A stretch of 64,000 nt of DNA. Source: Bradyrhizobium murdochi (GTDB lineage: Bacteria > Pseudomonadota > Alphaproteobacteria > Rhizobiales > Xanthobacteraceae). The DNA lies in NCBI RefSeq assembly GCF_000472965.1, contig NZ_AXAU01000018.1:94807-158806 (forward strand). Direction: 5' to 3'. The notes below the pieces were generated by a model. It was not told the origin of the DNA. It was given only the letters and a program-made list of their open reading frames with translations, and did not search any database. Below, piece by piece: positions 8,333 through 18,318 of this stretch (the stretch's first letter is position 1; each line of letters starts with the position of its first letter). The translations under genes and the position numbers were made by a program.

Positions 8333-11166
8333 TCATCACCGAGACGCATGCTCGCGACGTCGTAGTACATCAACAGCTTTTCATCTTCTTGCAGCACGTT
8401 CTCCGGTAGTTTCGCCGCGACGCTGACAATTGTCTTGTAGTCCTGTCCCTCATAGGCGGCCTTGAAGCCGGCACGCACCGCTTCAGTGCGGAATAGCTTC
8501 AGTTTTCGTTCCTTCGCCTGCTTGTACGTCTCGAACTCAGTCAGCAGCGCCTTCTCGCGCAGCTTCTCCAAATCACCTTGCTTTCCTGGATCAGGTAGGT
8601 ACCAGCGATCCGCCGCCTTGGTGGTCAGCGCCGGATCATCCTTGGCGAGATTACGAAACTCTTTGAAGTTCGTGGAGAGGTACGAATGGATTTGGTTCGG
8701 CACCGGTCCACTGCCGTCGTAATGGATGCAGTTCTGTCGGAGAATTTCCTTGAGCTCGACCGTCTGCTCGTGCTTCGCCCAGTTCTGGATTTCGCGCATG
8801 AACGCGGGCTGGAGGTCCTGGAAGCTGCGCGGCTTGTCCTGAACCTCGCGGCGCACCCATTGAATGGCGCTCGCCTCATCGATGACGAATAGGCTCAGCT
8901 GACGTAGTTCGGCGGCCGTGTTTCGTTTGCGGTCGTACTCAGCAACCTGCGTTGGCAGGAAGTACATGCCGTCGCGCTCGGGATAGCGCTGAGTCAAGCC
9001 TCCGAGAAATTCCGCGGTCGAAAGCGGCACCGAGAGTTGGCGCTGCACGTGGAAGGCGATCATCCGATCGTGAAGCACTTGCGCAGTGCGCTCCGCGACC
9101 ACATCAGCGACGCCTTCAACACTGGAGAAAATCGGAACGTGGCCAAGATGCTCGGTCACGAAAGCCCAAGCACCTTCTGGCGACGACGTTCCTAACGCAA
9201 AGCGTTCAGCTAAAGCCTCGGTCGGCTTATAGGCGGATATCACGAGGTCCTGCTTGACCGCGGTGCTCGTGACCTGACGAAAGGACCCCTGCTGCTTGTC
9301 GAGCATCCTGACGTCGGCTACCACAAAGCCGGAGGTTCCGAGCGCCTCTTGGATGGCCCGCCATACTGCATTTGATGAATTGCTGAATACGATTGTCATC
9401 CAGCGTCCAGGTTTCAGGACGCGAGCGTATTCATCGAAGCAGGCGCGCATCAACTCGTGGTACTCAGCGATGGTCTTCTTTTTGGCGCGATCCACAATTG
9501 CTTCAGGAGCGGCATCTGTCCAAACGCCGTGCCACGACTCAACGAGGTAATTCAGATCTGCATAATATTTGTTCTCGCCAAACGGGGGATCCGTGAAAAT
9601 GTAGTCCACTGAATCATCCGGAAGGCCTAGACGCGCGCACGTTCCGGTGCTGACAAATACCCCTCGTGAATGAGATGAGCCCTCGGAAAAAGCCGTCGGT
9701 AACCGTTTCGCACGGGGGCTAAGATTGTACCAAGGACTGCACTCCGCAATCTGGGACGGTACATAGTATACGCCATCCAGATAGTTGTTAACCTGTGATC
9801 CTCCAGGACGACCGTACTGGATTGGCTTGTACCTGTTAAGAATAGACATCCCCCAAATAGCGTGATCAAGGAACCACCGAAGCATATTGGCAATGCGAAA
9901 GTCTTCGACTGAAGACGCCTTCCGCCAGGCGAGAGCCATCACTTGAGCCTGGCGACGCAAGAAGAAATCGTGCACGTGAGTAACGCCAGCAGAATCCATA
10001 CGGGCGCGCTCATGAGTCATGTGCATGTAGGGTATTGCCTGCGTGGGCACCTCTGCTGGCAAAGGCATGGCCGCGACTCTGTCAAGCACCGCCGCGTCAT
10101 CGGATGTAGGGATCTTCTCGTACCTGGCGTTGCCGACTGAGTAGTCAATCAAGGCCGCTCGGCGCTTGGGGGTCCTAATATTCCTTCCAATGGCCGTATC
10201 AAACCTCGTCTCATACAGCCTTTCCAAGCGGCTCTTTGTCAGGACAGCGGTGCAGTGCGGACAAGGGAAGTGATCGTGGACACGCTTTGTGGACGGATCG
10301 AGAGCCTCCTCCACGAAGTTAACTTCGCCAGCGCATTCTGGGCAGCTGAAAACCTCGCTCCAGACTGTGAAGTTGATGCGGCCCCTGGTCTTTCCATCTG
10401 AGTGGAGTGTCTCGTACATCCAACCGAGTTCCTTGTCGACTTCGGTGAGTATACGTTGCGCGGCTCGGGAAAATGCTGCCACATCGAATGGCAACGTGTA
10501 GTTCGCGGCGATAAACGTGGCTGCCGGCCCCAGATCATTCAAGATCGACCGGCGTGCACCCCATGTCGGCTTCGATAGTCCCTGTTTCGACCACACCGCC
10601 TCGATCTGTTTACGATATTCCGCCGGCGCCGAACCGCACCACTGGGCGGCGACACCCGTCATGCCCGAGCCGGCGAAACCGTCCAGGATGATATCGCCGG
10701 GCTCTGTGTAGTGAAGGATCGAAGGGACGATCGCGAGATGCGGCACCTTCGTGTGGTAGCCGTGTGCCTTGTAGAGCGCATCAGTCTTCCCGACGCTCGT
10801 GTCGACCGCGAACGGATCGCGCTCATAGCGCTCTTTCGGATCGTAAGGCTTGCCATATGCGCGTACGAAGTCTGTGAGAAAGGGATTAGGGCAAGCCGTA
10901 TACCAAGGCGGATCGGACATTCGGATGATGTCCTCATCGGTCCCGTTGGGGAATCCGGGAGTTTTGCGGAACTCCGGATCAGCCAGCTTCTCCCGCAGCA
11001 GCTCGGTGAAATAGCCCCGGCGGGCATCCTCGCTGTCGAAGGTCATCCCGAGGCATTCGACCTTGCCCTTCTCCAACGATTGCTGCTCCACCGACTTGTC
11101 GACCAAACGGAGTTGCCCTGACTCCTCAATGAAGAGATCACCGTTTCCTTTGGACCGCCTTTTCAT
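8329..11166 (-). CDS. pglX: BREX type 3 adenine DNA methyltransferase PglX
   Basis: 945 residues from ATG at 11166, chosen because it overlaps the preceding stop by 4 bp. The SAM-binding motif is DGFAGSGMTG (about 162-171). Two DPPx catalytic-type motifs are present: MSDPPWYTACPN at about residues 83-94 and TDPPFGENKYYADL in the middle of the protein. Cysteine pairs CPEC and CPHC between them suggest a zinc ribbon. PglX methylates a non-palindromic host motif so that BREX ignores self DNA. The class (DNA methylase, PglXI type) is firm; the target sequence is not visible. Confidence 0.86.
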   Translation of the reverse strand: MKRRSKGNGDLFIEESGQLRLVDKSVEQQSLEKGKVECLGMTFDSEDARRGYFTELLREKLADPEFRKTPGFPNGTDEDIIRMSDPPWYTACPNPFLTDFVRAYGKPYDPKERYERDPFAVDTSVGKTDALYKAHGYHTKVPHLAIVPSILHYTEPGDIILDGFAGSGMTGVAAQWCGSAPAEYRKQIEAVWSKQGLSKPTWGARRSILNDLGPAATFIAANYTLPFDVAAFSRAAQRILTEVDKELGWMYETLHSDGKTRGRINFTVWSEVFSCPECAGEVNFVEEALDPSTKRVHDHFPCPHCTAVLTKSRLERLYETRFDTAIGRNIRTPKRRAALIDYSVGNARYEKIPTSDDAAVLDRVAAMPLPAEVPTQAIPYMHMTHERARMDSAGVTHVHDFFLRRQAQVMALAWRKASSVEDFRIANMLRWFLDHAIWGMSILNRYKPIQYGRPGGSQVNNYLDGVYYVPSQIAECSPWYNLSPRAKRLPTAFSEGSSHSRGVFVSTGTCARLGLPDDSVDYIFTDPPFGENKYYADLNYLVESWHGVWTDAAPEAIVDRAKKKTIAEYHELMRACFDEYARVLKPGRWMTIVFSNSSNAVWRAIQEALGTSGFVVADVRMLDKQQGSFRQVTSTAVKQDLVISAYKPTEALAERFALGTSSPEGAWAFVTEHLGHVPIFSSVEGVADVVAERTAQVLHDRMIAFHVQRQLSVPLSTAEFLGGLTQRYPERDGMYFLPTQVAEYDRKRNTAAELRQLSLFVIDEASAIQWVRREVQDKPRSFQDLQPAFMREIQNWAKHEQTVELKEILRQNCIHYDGSGPVPNQIHSYLSTNFKEFRNLAKDDPALTTKAADRWYLPDPGKQGDLEKLREKALLTEFETYKQAKERKLKLFRTEAVRAGFKAAYEGQDYKTIVSVAAKLPENVLQEDEKLLMYYDVASMRLGDE

Positions 11167-13073
11167 ATGATCTCCCGCAGATGTTCCGCCACGGTGTAGT
11201 GACCGCCGTGACACTCCAGCAGTTTTTGGAACCCAAGATGGTCAAGATCAGCACGCACAGCGTCCGGCTCCATGCCGCTGGCTTCACTCAGCGTCTCTAT
11301 CGTCGCGTGTGGCTGTGACTTTACGAGTCTGAGAATCTTCGCCTGGCTCAACGTTAGTTTCACACCGAGGCGGTGCCACAATTCATCATGCAGTTTAGCA
11401 GGAGGCCGCCAATCAAGGGTCAACGTGAAATTGTTTGCATCGCGGTCCGAGACGATTCTTGGAGGTGGTCGGTGAGCACCGCGCCATGCACTGTGCAGAA
11501 GACGCAAGCCAGAACCTGCGATCTCCGCAAAGCCGATTAGCCGAATTGCCCTCGCTACGAGGGGATTACGTGCCTGACTGCTGCCACCCTCTTCCAGGCG
11601 AGCTACATCGACCAGCGAATGGCCGACGTTAAAGAGAACCGTTTCGTGTGGTCGAACTACTACCCGTGCACATGCGGTTTGATCAGCATAATCCTGATGG
11701 ATAAATTGGTTCACGAGCGCTTCGCGAATGGCGATATAGTCCGGCGCGCCAGTGGTGTTCGTTAGTCCCTCCACGGTGAGGCCGATGGTCCGGAGATTTC
11801 GGGCCAGGAAGTCGATCGCCTGTCGCAGCGTCTCAAACAGATTGGCGCGCTCGATCAGCAGGCGATCATCCCATCGTTTTTGGGGGTCGGTGATAACCTG
11901 AAGATCCATCACATCGCGGCGAAGTTCCTCACGCGCGGACGCAGGCGTGCCGAACAGCAGCACAAGCTGTCGCCGTTCGTGGGCGTTAATCGATGTCCGG
12001 CCGTCGAGCAGGCGTTCGCAAATAACTCCGGCTGGCGAGCCGTCTGCCTTTGGCGTTAGACGGTTGACAAACCAATTGATGGTCCCGAGATCGAAATGAT
12101 CCCATGGAATAAGCCCTTCGCCTCGTGCTCCGGTGTCCTCAATCAGGCGACGCCTTTCACCCCACTCGCGCGCGAGATGCCGACCATCGCGGAGCTCGAC
12201 GCGTTCGCCTTGTCGTTTCTTTCCCCCACACAGCGCGGAGATTTCTGCAGCGCGGTCCGACGCCCCACCTATCTCGTCACCTTCCACAGTCTTATAGCGG
12301 CTCGTCTGCGGACCTACTTTGTCTAAAAAGAGAAGACGCGTATTCGCCCGCTGTTGGACAAGCGCCCAAACGAGGATGGGCGGAAGCCTCAGAAGAGTTG
12401 CGTTGATTGAAACATATGGAACACCAAGCTCGTCGACCCCTTCGGTGACTTCAACCTCGTCCGGTGAAGGGTCGGCAGACTCCCCCATGAGCAGAAGGCG
12501 GCGGGCTCGGATCACCTTTTGGACGAGTTGCTGATCTTCGACGACGAACAGTGGAAGCATCAGCAGCCCATCAACGCCCTTCAGTGCTTCGGCGAGCCGT
12601 GCGTCTGGCTTGCGCTCTTCGAGCAACGCTTGAGCCTTGGGAGAGTTGATGGTTTGGAGCTGGTGACCAAGCTCGTTTCGCAGGTTCAGCAGCGCCTCCA
12701 GCGCAGAGTATGTAACTCCTGTCACTTGCCCCTTCTTTGGCTTGAACCCGGCAGCCAGATAGGGACCCAAGGGGTGAGGTACTTCGATGTTAGCTATCTG
12801 CTGTGCAGTGGACAGGAAGTGGCCGAACGCCAAATTCCCGTCTAAGACAGAGATGTTTAGACCGTCGCCGCCCTCGCGTGCAGCGAAGGATGATAGCGCC
12901 ACTGCTGCGATGTAACGCGTGAGCACTTCACCGGCACGCAAACATGCATCCAATCGCTCCGAATGAGACCTGCCACGCAACACGCGCCCGCAAGCAATGG
13001 CCACCGGCTGCGGGTAAATCAGAGAGGCCCGTCGGAAGGCCGAAGAATCTGGCGTGGTGGCTCCATCTGACAT
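11163..13073 (-). CDS. ATP-binding protein with RecG-C/HATPase_c_4-type domain, embedded in BREX operon
   Basis: 636 residues. The C-terminal half carries a GHKL-type nucleotide-binding signature, IREALVNQFIHQDY (about 455-468), followed by VGHSLVD and GFAEIAGSGLRLL. This is the pattern of the RecG-like C-terminal/HATPase_c_4 family that usually accompanies AlbA_2 regulators. A winged-helix-like tail follows (LSQAKILRLVKSQPHATIETLSEASG, about 575-600). The N-terminal 200 residues include a HEPN-like helical stretch (LNLRNELGHQLQ). It is not one of the six core BREX-3 genes but lies between brxC and pglX (10 bp after brxC, 4-bp overlap with pglX), so it is co-transcribed. Likely a regulator or accessory sensor. 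Confidence 0.72.
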   Translation of the reverse strand: MSDGATTPDSSAFRRASLIYPQPVAIACGRVLRGRSHSERLDACLRAGEVLTRYIAAVALSSFAAREGGDGLNISVLDGNLAFGHFLSTAQQIANIEVPHPLGPYLAAGFKPKKGQVTGVTYSALEALLNLRNELGHQLQTINSPKAQALLEERKPDARLAEALKGVDGLLMLPLFVVEDQQLVQKVIRARRLLLMGESADPSPDEVEVTEGVDELGVPYVSINATLLRLPPILVWALVQQRANTRLLFLDKVGPQTSRYKTVEGDEIGGASDRAAEISALCGGKKRQGERVELRDGRHLAREWGERRRLIEDTGARGEGLIPWDHFDLGTINWFVNRLTPKADGSPAGVICERLLDGRTSINAHERRQLVLLFGTPASAREELRRDVMDLQVITDPQKRWDDRLLIERANLFETLRQAIDFLARNLRTIGLTVEGLTNTTGAPDYIAIREALVNQFIHQDYADQTACARVVVRPHETVLFNVGHSLVDVARLEEGGSSQARNPLVARAIRLIGFAEIAGSGLRLLHSAWRGAHRPPPRIVSDRDANNFTLTLDWRPPAKLHDELWHRLGVKLTLSQAKILRLVKSQPHATIETLSEASGMEPDAVRADLDHLGFQKLLECHGGHYTVAEHLREII

Positions 13074-13082
13074 TGGTCCTAC

Positions 13083-16000
13083 CTATTCGATGACAATACG
13101 GACCTTGGACGCATCTTTGCCCTTGGTCAGGTTGGCGACGTAGCGATCGAAGCGCTCCTTCAAATCGCTCATGGTACATGGCAGGCCACCTTCGGAGAGT
13201 GCGGCTTGCAGATCGCCGCTGCCGAATGTCACCGGCTGCAGGCCACCAAGAACATCCCGCAGCGCCGTCACCAAAGCCGGGCTAACGGGATCTGGCAGTG
13301 TCTTGCTCTTCAGGAAGCTTTGAAGCTCACGCTTTCCAACGGGATCGCTGACCAGTTCGATATTTCCAGCCACGGTCGGGTCTTCGAGATTGGTGTGTAG
13401 CGTGTCCGTCCACCCGCGGACGATGGCGTTCAGCACCTCGTCGAGGTCGGTCAGCGCCTTCTTGGCACTGGCGCCGCCTCCCGGTTCTTCCGCCGGACGG
13501 AAGCCGCAATGCGGGCAGATGGGATCGCTGTCCAGGTCTGGACGCCCAAGCTGGAAGCAGGTCTTCAGCGCAAACAGCTTGTTCTCGAAATCCCGCAGCT
13601 GCGGCGTCGGCATCATTTCAACATTGGCGATTCTCTGAATCTGAGCGAGGCGTGAATCCTTGGCGAGATTCGCCTTGCGCTTGTCGTCGTTGGCACCAAG
13701 GCGAGCACGTTCATGCGCGGCCAGATAGGCATCCTGATATTTGGTCTTCAGATCGCCCAGCGTCTGGGTCAAAAATCGTTTGAAATCGGCTTCCGAGCGC
13801 TGCTTGGGGCTAGCGATCTTGGCCATGAGATCGGCGCGTGCGGTTCGAACAGCATCCTGCCACGGATGACCGGCGTCGAGCAGCGCCTCCGCCTTGCCGA
13901 GATAGGAGGTCAGCGGGTTGGTCTGCTGAAGAACTGCGCCAAGCTCGTCGACTTCGCGAGAGAGGTCGATCGCCGGCTTCTGGCCGAGCACCGCCGCCGA
14001 GTCGTGCGGGAAGTTCTTCAGCTTGCCGGACGTGTTGAACGGCTGCAGCGACTCGAGAAACCCCTTCAGGCTGCCGAGCCGGTCTTTCCAGTCTTTCTGC
14101 TCCTGATCGGAGAGAATGGGGCGGCCCCAGAAGATCAGTTCGGGGACCCGTGCCTGGGCGGCGACGACCTTGCCGAGTAGCTCGCCGGCGCGTTGTTGAA
14201 TCTTGGCCACGCCGTCATCCCGGTTCGCAGGATTGACGATGAGGCCCTTGGGCACGTCGAGCAAATCACACAGATCCTGGAGTGGCCCCAGCGGCAGATC
14301 GCGCGGGCGATCGATGTGCTTGAACTCGGTGACCTCTGTAATGCCAACCTTTGCGAATTGATCGATGCCGGCCGCGTCCACCTTCTTGCCGGCAAGGCTG
14401 AGGACGATGTCTCCGCTGTGAACGAGCGCGGCCAGGACCGCGCTCAGAAACTCAGGTTCGATGCGAAATTTCGTCCAGTAGTCGACGCCTGCTTCCGACG
14501 CGACCAACTCGGATCGATTGAGCACCTGGCCTTGGCCCTTCCGGCTCAAGGCGTCGAGCACCTGCTTGGCGTAGCGAGAGTTGCGCGGCTTGAGCGTCTC
14601 GCCGTCTAACAATTCCAGAGCATCGAGAATTGCCGTGCCCTGCTTGCTCTTTATGCCACCGGCGATCCACCGTAGCGCCTCTTGAGCAGCCTGGTCGCGA
14701 TTCTGGCGCGTGACCAGGACGCTGAAGATGGGATACTCCGGGCTTCGATCGGCAAAGTGGGGCGCCAAGTGCGCCGAGCCCGCCGTGTTGACGTAATCCT
14801 TGACCGTCGCATTGGGCGGAAGTTTGCCACGGACGACTTCCTGCAGCGTCTTGGACCGTCCCTGATGCACGACCTCGACAGCCATCGGCATATGTTCGCG
14901 GAGCCACGATGTCAGGGTACGGAGATGGTCGCCGGCCTTGTCCTCGTAGATCCTCTTGTTGCTGCCCGAGGCATCGGCAGCCTGTTCACGCGCGCCGGCA
15001 TAGAGGCGCAGCATCCGGTCGAACGTGTCGTCGCGATCCTTCAGCTTGAAGAAGACCTCATCAGCCTTCTTCTCGTCCTTGAAATAGGGTGTGTCGAAGG
15101 GCTGCAGGAAATAGAGATAGAAATCGCGTGCGGGCTGCGCAGTCGAGCGCTCGTTTGGAGCGCCGAAAAACAGATACCCGCTTCGGCCCGCGCGTCGTTC
15201 CCGCCACTCGATCTCATGTTCCCAAATGCGATAGCCGGTGACGTATGGCGCGGCATCCGGGTCTTCGAGGACCACACGCCGCAGGGCATCGAAGTAGTAG
15301 CGATCCAGCTGTGCATCGCCGAGGGTCTCGGCTCGCTTCTCGATGAGGGAATCGAAATCGACATCCTTCTTCAAGTCGAGGAAGTACTGCCCATTTTCCT
15401 TGTTGAAGCTCAGGAACTGACCGCTCACCGTTCGCAGCAACTCCTTCAACACTGTCTCAACTAGTGTGCGCAGGAACCCGGCGTCCCTTTCGGGAACGGG
15501 CAGCATCAGACAGAGATCGTCTCTCAGCTCCTCCGCCGTCGCTCCAATCGGTGCGTAGATGTCGGACGTCGTCAGACGATGGACCGAAAGCGCGTGCACG
15601 ATCCGGATCGCTGCTGGCTTGTACTGCGGTCGGGTGAAAGCTTGCTGGACGCGCGCATCAAGAACACCACTGCGGTCGATGACCTCTTTGATGGCGGGAT
15701 CGGATCGGAATGACGGATTGTCTCGCAACACGCCCCAGTAGGAATCGAAAGCAATGAGTCCAGTGTCGTTTGCTGGGAGTTCCAGACCGATGATGCGGCG
15801 AATTGCGGCGCTGAGCGTCTTCAACACCTCGCGCTTTTCGGCCACGTAGACGCGTTCGAACGTGTCGAGATAGGCCGGGTGCACGGGGAAGAGACGAACG
15901 AACTCCTCCATTCGTTCGTTCATCGAGCCGTAGAGTGGCGCGAACTGCTTCAGATGCTCTTGGACCAGCGCTTGCTGCTTAGCGTCCTTTTTCAGAATTC

Positions 16001-16772
16001 GCTCAGCCACGACAAAAGCGACATCGTCACGAGCAATGCGGACCTGCTCGAAGCGATCCTTAACGCGCCGAAGCGTGTCGGCGACGAATTGAAAGCGCGG
16101 ATTGTCGAACAGGCTTTCCTGCACACCTGCAATGAAGCGGAAACGAGAGCCTTTGCAGACCTCTCCAAGCTCCCGGAGGAAGGAAAGGTCGAGACTCAGG
16201 GCTTGGTCAGCGCGTGAGCGCAGATAGTCGAGTAGTTCGTCGAGGACGAGGATGAGGCCGCGATCGGGGTGCGCGGCCTGAAACGCGGCCATCATTTCCT
16301 GGAATGCGGATTTGTTCTCATGTCGATCATCGGTGGACGGAAATTCGTAGATGACTCCGAGCCGCGCCAATCCGTCCTCCAGAACCGAGCACACTATCTC
16401 CCGAAGAGACATCGTAGTGGAACCGATTTCGGCGCGGATGACGCGGAAGCGGCCGGCGACATCAGCGGCCTTTTCAGCGACCTTTGGATTGGTCATTCGG
16501 GAAACGAGATCGGCATGCTCGGCGATCGCCGAGACAACGGCCATCAGGTGCGATTTACCCGTACCGTAGTTGCCGACGACAAGAATGCCCTTGTTGTCTG
16601 CTGGCTTGCTGAACTGCAGCTGCGGAATCACAAGCTCGCTGAGCAGATCGGCCATTCGGTCGGAGATGACAAATGTTTCGACTAGACGACGGGCATCAGC
16701 GGCGGTATCTGCTTCGCGGAGCTGGACCACCGTTTCAATTGGTTCGAACTGAATAAGATCTGAGTATTTCAT
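13083..16772 (-). CDS. brxC: BREX type 3 large ATPase BrxC/PglY (DUF6079 family)
   Basis: 1229 residues. The N-terminal ATPase shows Walker A in VVGNYGTGKSHLMAV (about 65-80) and Walker B in GLILVLDELLDYL (about 173-185). The middle and C-terminal parts are long and charged. A cysteine cluster (DSDPICPHCGF) near residue 1090 suggests a zinc-binding element. This matches the DUF6079/PglY-type ATPase found as brxC in BREX type 3. ATG at 16772 overlaps the brxF stop by 4 bp. Confidence 0.88.
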   Translation of the reverse strand: MKYSDLIQFEPIETVVQLREADTAADARRLVETFVISDRMADLLSELVIPQLQFSKPADNKGILVVGNYGTGKSHLMAVVSAIAEHADLVSRMTNPKVAEKAADVAGRFRVIRAEIGSTTMSLREIVCSVLEDGLARLGVIYEFPSTDDRHENKSAFQEMMAAFQAAHPDRGLILVLDELLDYLRSRADQALSLDLSFLRELGEVCKGSRFRFIAGVQESLFDNPRFQFVADTLRRVKDRFEQVRIARDDVAFVVAERILKKDAKQQALVQEHLKQFAPLYGSMNERMEEFVRLFPVHPAYLDTFERVYVAEKREVLKTLSAAIRRIIGLELPANDTGLIAFDSYWGVLRDNPSFRSDPAIKEVIDRSGVLDARVQQAFTRPQYKPAAIRIVHALSVHRLTTSDIYAPIGATAEELRDDLCLMLPVPERDAGFLRTLVETVLKELLRTVSGQFLSFNKENGQYFLDLKKDVDFDSLIEKRAETLGDAQLDRYYFDALRRVVLEDPDAAPYVTGYRIWEHEIEWRERRAGRSGYLFFGAPNERSTAQPARDFYLYFLQPFDTPYFKDEKKADEVFFKLKDRDDTFDRMLRLYAGAREQAADASGSNKRIYEDKAGDHLRTLTSWLREHMPMAVEVVHQGRSKTLQEVVRGKLPPNATVKDYVNTAGSAHLAPHFADRSPEYPIFSVLVTRQNRDQAAQEALRWIAGGIKSKQGTAILDALELLDGETLKPRNSRYAKQVLDALSRKGQGQVLNRSELVASEAGVDYWTKFRIEPEFLSAVLAALVHSGDIVLSLAGKKVDAAGIDQFAKVGITEVTEFKHIDRPRDLPLGPLQDLCDLLDVPKGLIVNPANRDDGVAKIQQRAGELLGKVVAAQARVPELIFWGRPILSDQEQKDWKDRLGSLKGFLESLQPFNTSGKLKNFPHDSAAVLGQKPAIDLSREVDELGAVLQQTNPLTSYLGKAEALLDAGHPWQDAVRTARADLMAKIASPKQRSEADFKRFLTQTLGDLKTKYQDAYLAAHERARLGANDDKRKANLAKDSRLAQIQRIANVEMMPTPQLRDFENKLFALKTCFQLGRPDLDSDPICPHCGFRPAEEPGGGASAKKALTDLDEVLNAIVRGWTDTLHTNLEDPTVAGNIELVSDPVGKRELQSFLKSKTLPDPVSPALVTALRDVLGGLQPVTFGSGDLQAALSEGGLPCTMSDLKERFDRYVANLTKGKDASKVRIVIE

Positions 16773-17299
16773 TTTGTCACCTTCCCAGACGATTCAATGT
16801 CCGGCAGATTAGTTTCGCTGGCCTTTACGATCACCGCTTGGGGTGTGAGATATCGCCGGGCTTCGGGATGGCCGGGCTCCGAATATGTCAGTGAGGAACC
16901 ATCAAAGTTGCCCGGCCACGCAGCGACGATCGTCCGGTTTCGAGATAATGACTGAAGCAGCTTGAGGGGATCTTGCGCTAGCTCCGGAGCGAAAAGTAGC
17001 TCGATATTGTCGAGCAAAACGACGTTGGAGGTCTCGTCTCGCACTGTGTCGTTAAGAATGCCCGCGACTCGGACAGCCCGCTGCCGATGCGTCAGTTCAA
17101 GAAGCTTCTCCGATAAGCAGAGATTGACATTGATTCGTGGCCACTTGTGCTTCGCGGCCAGCTCCGTGAGGGCAGCGGTCTTGCCCGTACGTGCTGGCCC
17201 GACGGCCAGGATCAACTTGTAATAGGTGTCCTGCGTCTTGAGCAAAACGTCGTGAATCTCGGACGAAAGCGAGGCGGCCACGTCAGTTCCTGCCTTCAT
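16769..17299 (-). CDS. brxF: BREX type 3 P-loop protein BrxF
   Basis: 176 residues from ATG at 17299 (GTG at 17302 also possible). P-loop LAVGPARTGKTAALTEL (about 32-48) and Walker B VVLLDNIELLF (about 94-104). A short single-domain ATPase heading the operon is the diagnostic marker of BREX type 3. It overlaps the preceding HTH gene by 17 bp and brxC by 4 bp, so the three are translated from one message. Confidence 0.88.
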   Translation of the reverse strand: MKAGTDVAASLSSEIHDVLLKTQDTYYKLILAVGPARTGKTAALTELAAKHKWPRINVNLCLSEKLLELTHRQRAVRVAGILNDTVRDETSNVVLLDNIELLFAPELAQDPLKLLQSLSRNRTIVAAWPGNFDGSSLTYSEPGHPEARRYLTPQAVIVKASETNLPDIESSGKVTK

Positions 17300-17492
17300 C
17301 ACGGCAGACTTCTTTCTGCTGCTCGATCCAGCGGTCGATGTCGACGCGCTTGAACCGCCATTGCCCGCGCACTTTGAAGGCTGGCAACTGGTTCTTTTGG
17401 GCCATTGTGTAGACGGTTTTTTCGGCGACCTTTAGCAATTGGGCCACCTCGGGCAGCGTTAGAATTTCGTCCGGCATCAGAGCGCAGCCCAT
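17283..17492 (-). CDS. Excisionase-type helix-turn-helix protein at head of BREX operon
   Basis: 69 residues, MerR/excisionase-like (HTH_17). The core LTLPEVAQLLKVAEKTVYTM is followed by the wing FKVRGQWRFKRVDIDRWIEQ. Such small HTH genes are frequently the first gene of BREX type 3 operons and are good candidates for an autoregulator; here that is inference. ATG at 17492 or 17477 may be used. The next 670 bp upstream have no gene, so the operon promoter should lie there. Confidence 0.75.
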   Translation of the reverse strand: MGCALMPDEILTLPEVAQLLKVAEKTVYTMAQKNQLPAFKVRGQWRFKRVDIDRWIEQQKEVCRDEGRN

Positions 17493-18161
17493 GAATGGAT
17501 GGTAGTGGATGCCAGAAGTTGCCAGAATACGCTAGAGAAATCACTGAACTTGCTAGCGTTATCCTACGCTTGCCGTGGGCGGATTGTGGCCAGCATAGGG
17601 ACACCGTAATCCAGCTGTAGTCTGGCAACGCTGCTGCCTCCGCCCAGTATCGCCTCGCAGTGTTCGGCGCGAGCAATGTCAGGCGGAGGCAGGCTAGTCG
17701 ATCGTCGGCCGCGGTCAAATTGCGATCGATGCGCAACGGCCACTCGCGAGAAGCCGCTTCCAGGGATGGGCGCTGGCGATCGCATGGCCATGGACTATCG
17801 AAGTACGGCTGGGGTGTTGGGTACCGCGTAGGGTTTGGGGGATCGTGGATGAGCTATCTGATGTGGGTCTAGATCTTGTTGCAAGGCTCGAAGTTCACTT
17901 CTTTTAGGGCCGCCTCAGTTGGCGGCCGCTAACGCGTAGAAAGCATCGCCAGCCAAAACACAGCCAGCCATCTAACGATGATAAGCCATGATGGCCCCGG
18001 CTGCTATTTTGGCTTTCTCTTTCGTGGTATAGGGACGCATTTAACGCCTTAGTTGGTGGCCTCTTCGGCCAGCATCTTAACTCACCTTGCCCCGCGCCCA
18101 AGCTCCAAGCCAAACGATAGCGCAAATTATGATGTCCAGACGAGAATTCCGTAGAAGCGTT
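17493..18161. other. Intergenic region upstream of BREX operon; no gene seen
   Basis: No convincing coding sequence on either strand. It should contain the BREX promoter next to 17492. A short dyad (GGCCGCC at 17908-17914 and GGCGGCC at 17921-17927) is present without a T-run on either side, so I do not call it a terminator. Confidence 0.5.
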
Positions 18162-18311
18162 TCAGCAGGCCAGCGGTGCATTAGCCTCATTTGGTCTTGA
18201 GGTTTTTGGATGCGGCTTCGTCTTTGCCAGTCGTTCCATCAGCTTGTCCGCAGCCGAACGATTTTCATCTGCTTCGATCTCGCGAGCCTTTTCGATGAAA
18301 GCGCGCGACGG
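18162..18311 (-). pseudogene. 5'-truncated remnant of a small conserved hypothetical gene
   Basis: An open stretch of 49 codons on the minus strand ending at TGA (18164-18162), with no start codon before an upstream in-frame TAA at 18314. The product reads RAFIEKAREIEADENRSAAD and ends in a KTKPHPK tail, with good codon use. This composition is typical of short conserved proteins of alphaproteobacterial accessory regions. It lies just downstream of the vapC45-like gene. Confidence 0.4.
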
Positions 18312-18318
18312 TTATGGA

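Noticed and set aside
2719..17492. The helicase, methylase and PglZ-containing block as a DISARM or Dnd/Ssp system
   Set aside because: PglZ, BrxF and a PglY/DUF6079 ATPase are BREX markers, and the order brxF-brxC-pglX-brxH-pglZ-brxA is that of BREX type 3. No phospholipase-D DrmC or DUF1998 DrmB is present.
17908..17927. GGCCGCC/GGCGGCC dyad as a terminator
   Set aside because: No T-run follows the stem on either strand.
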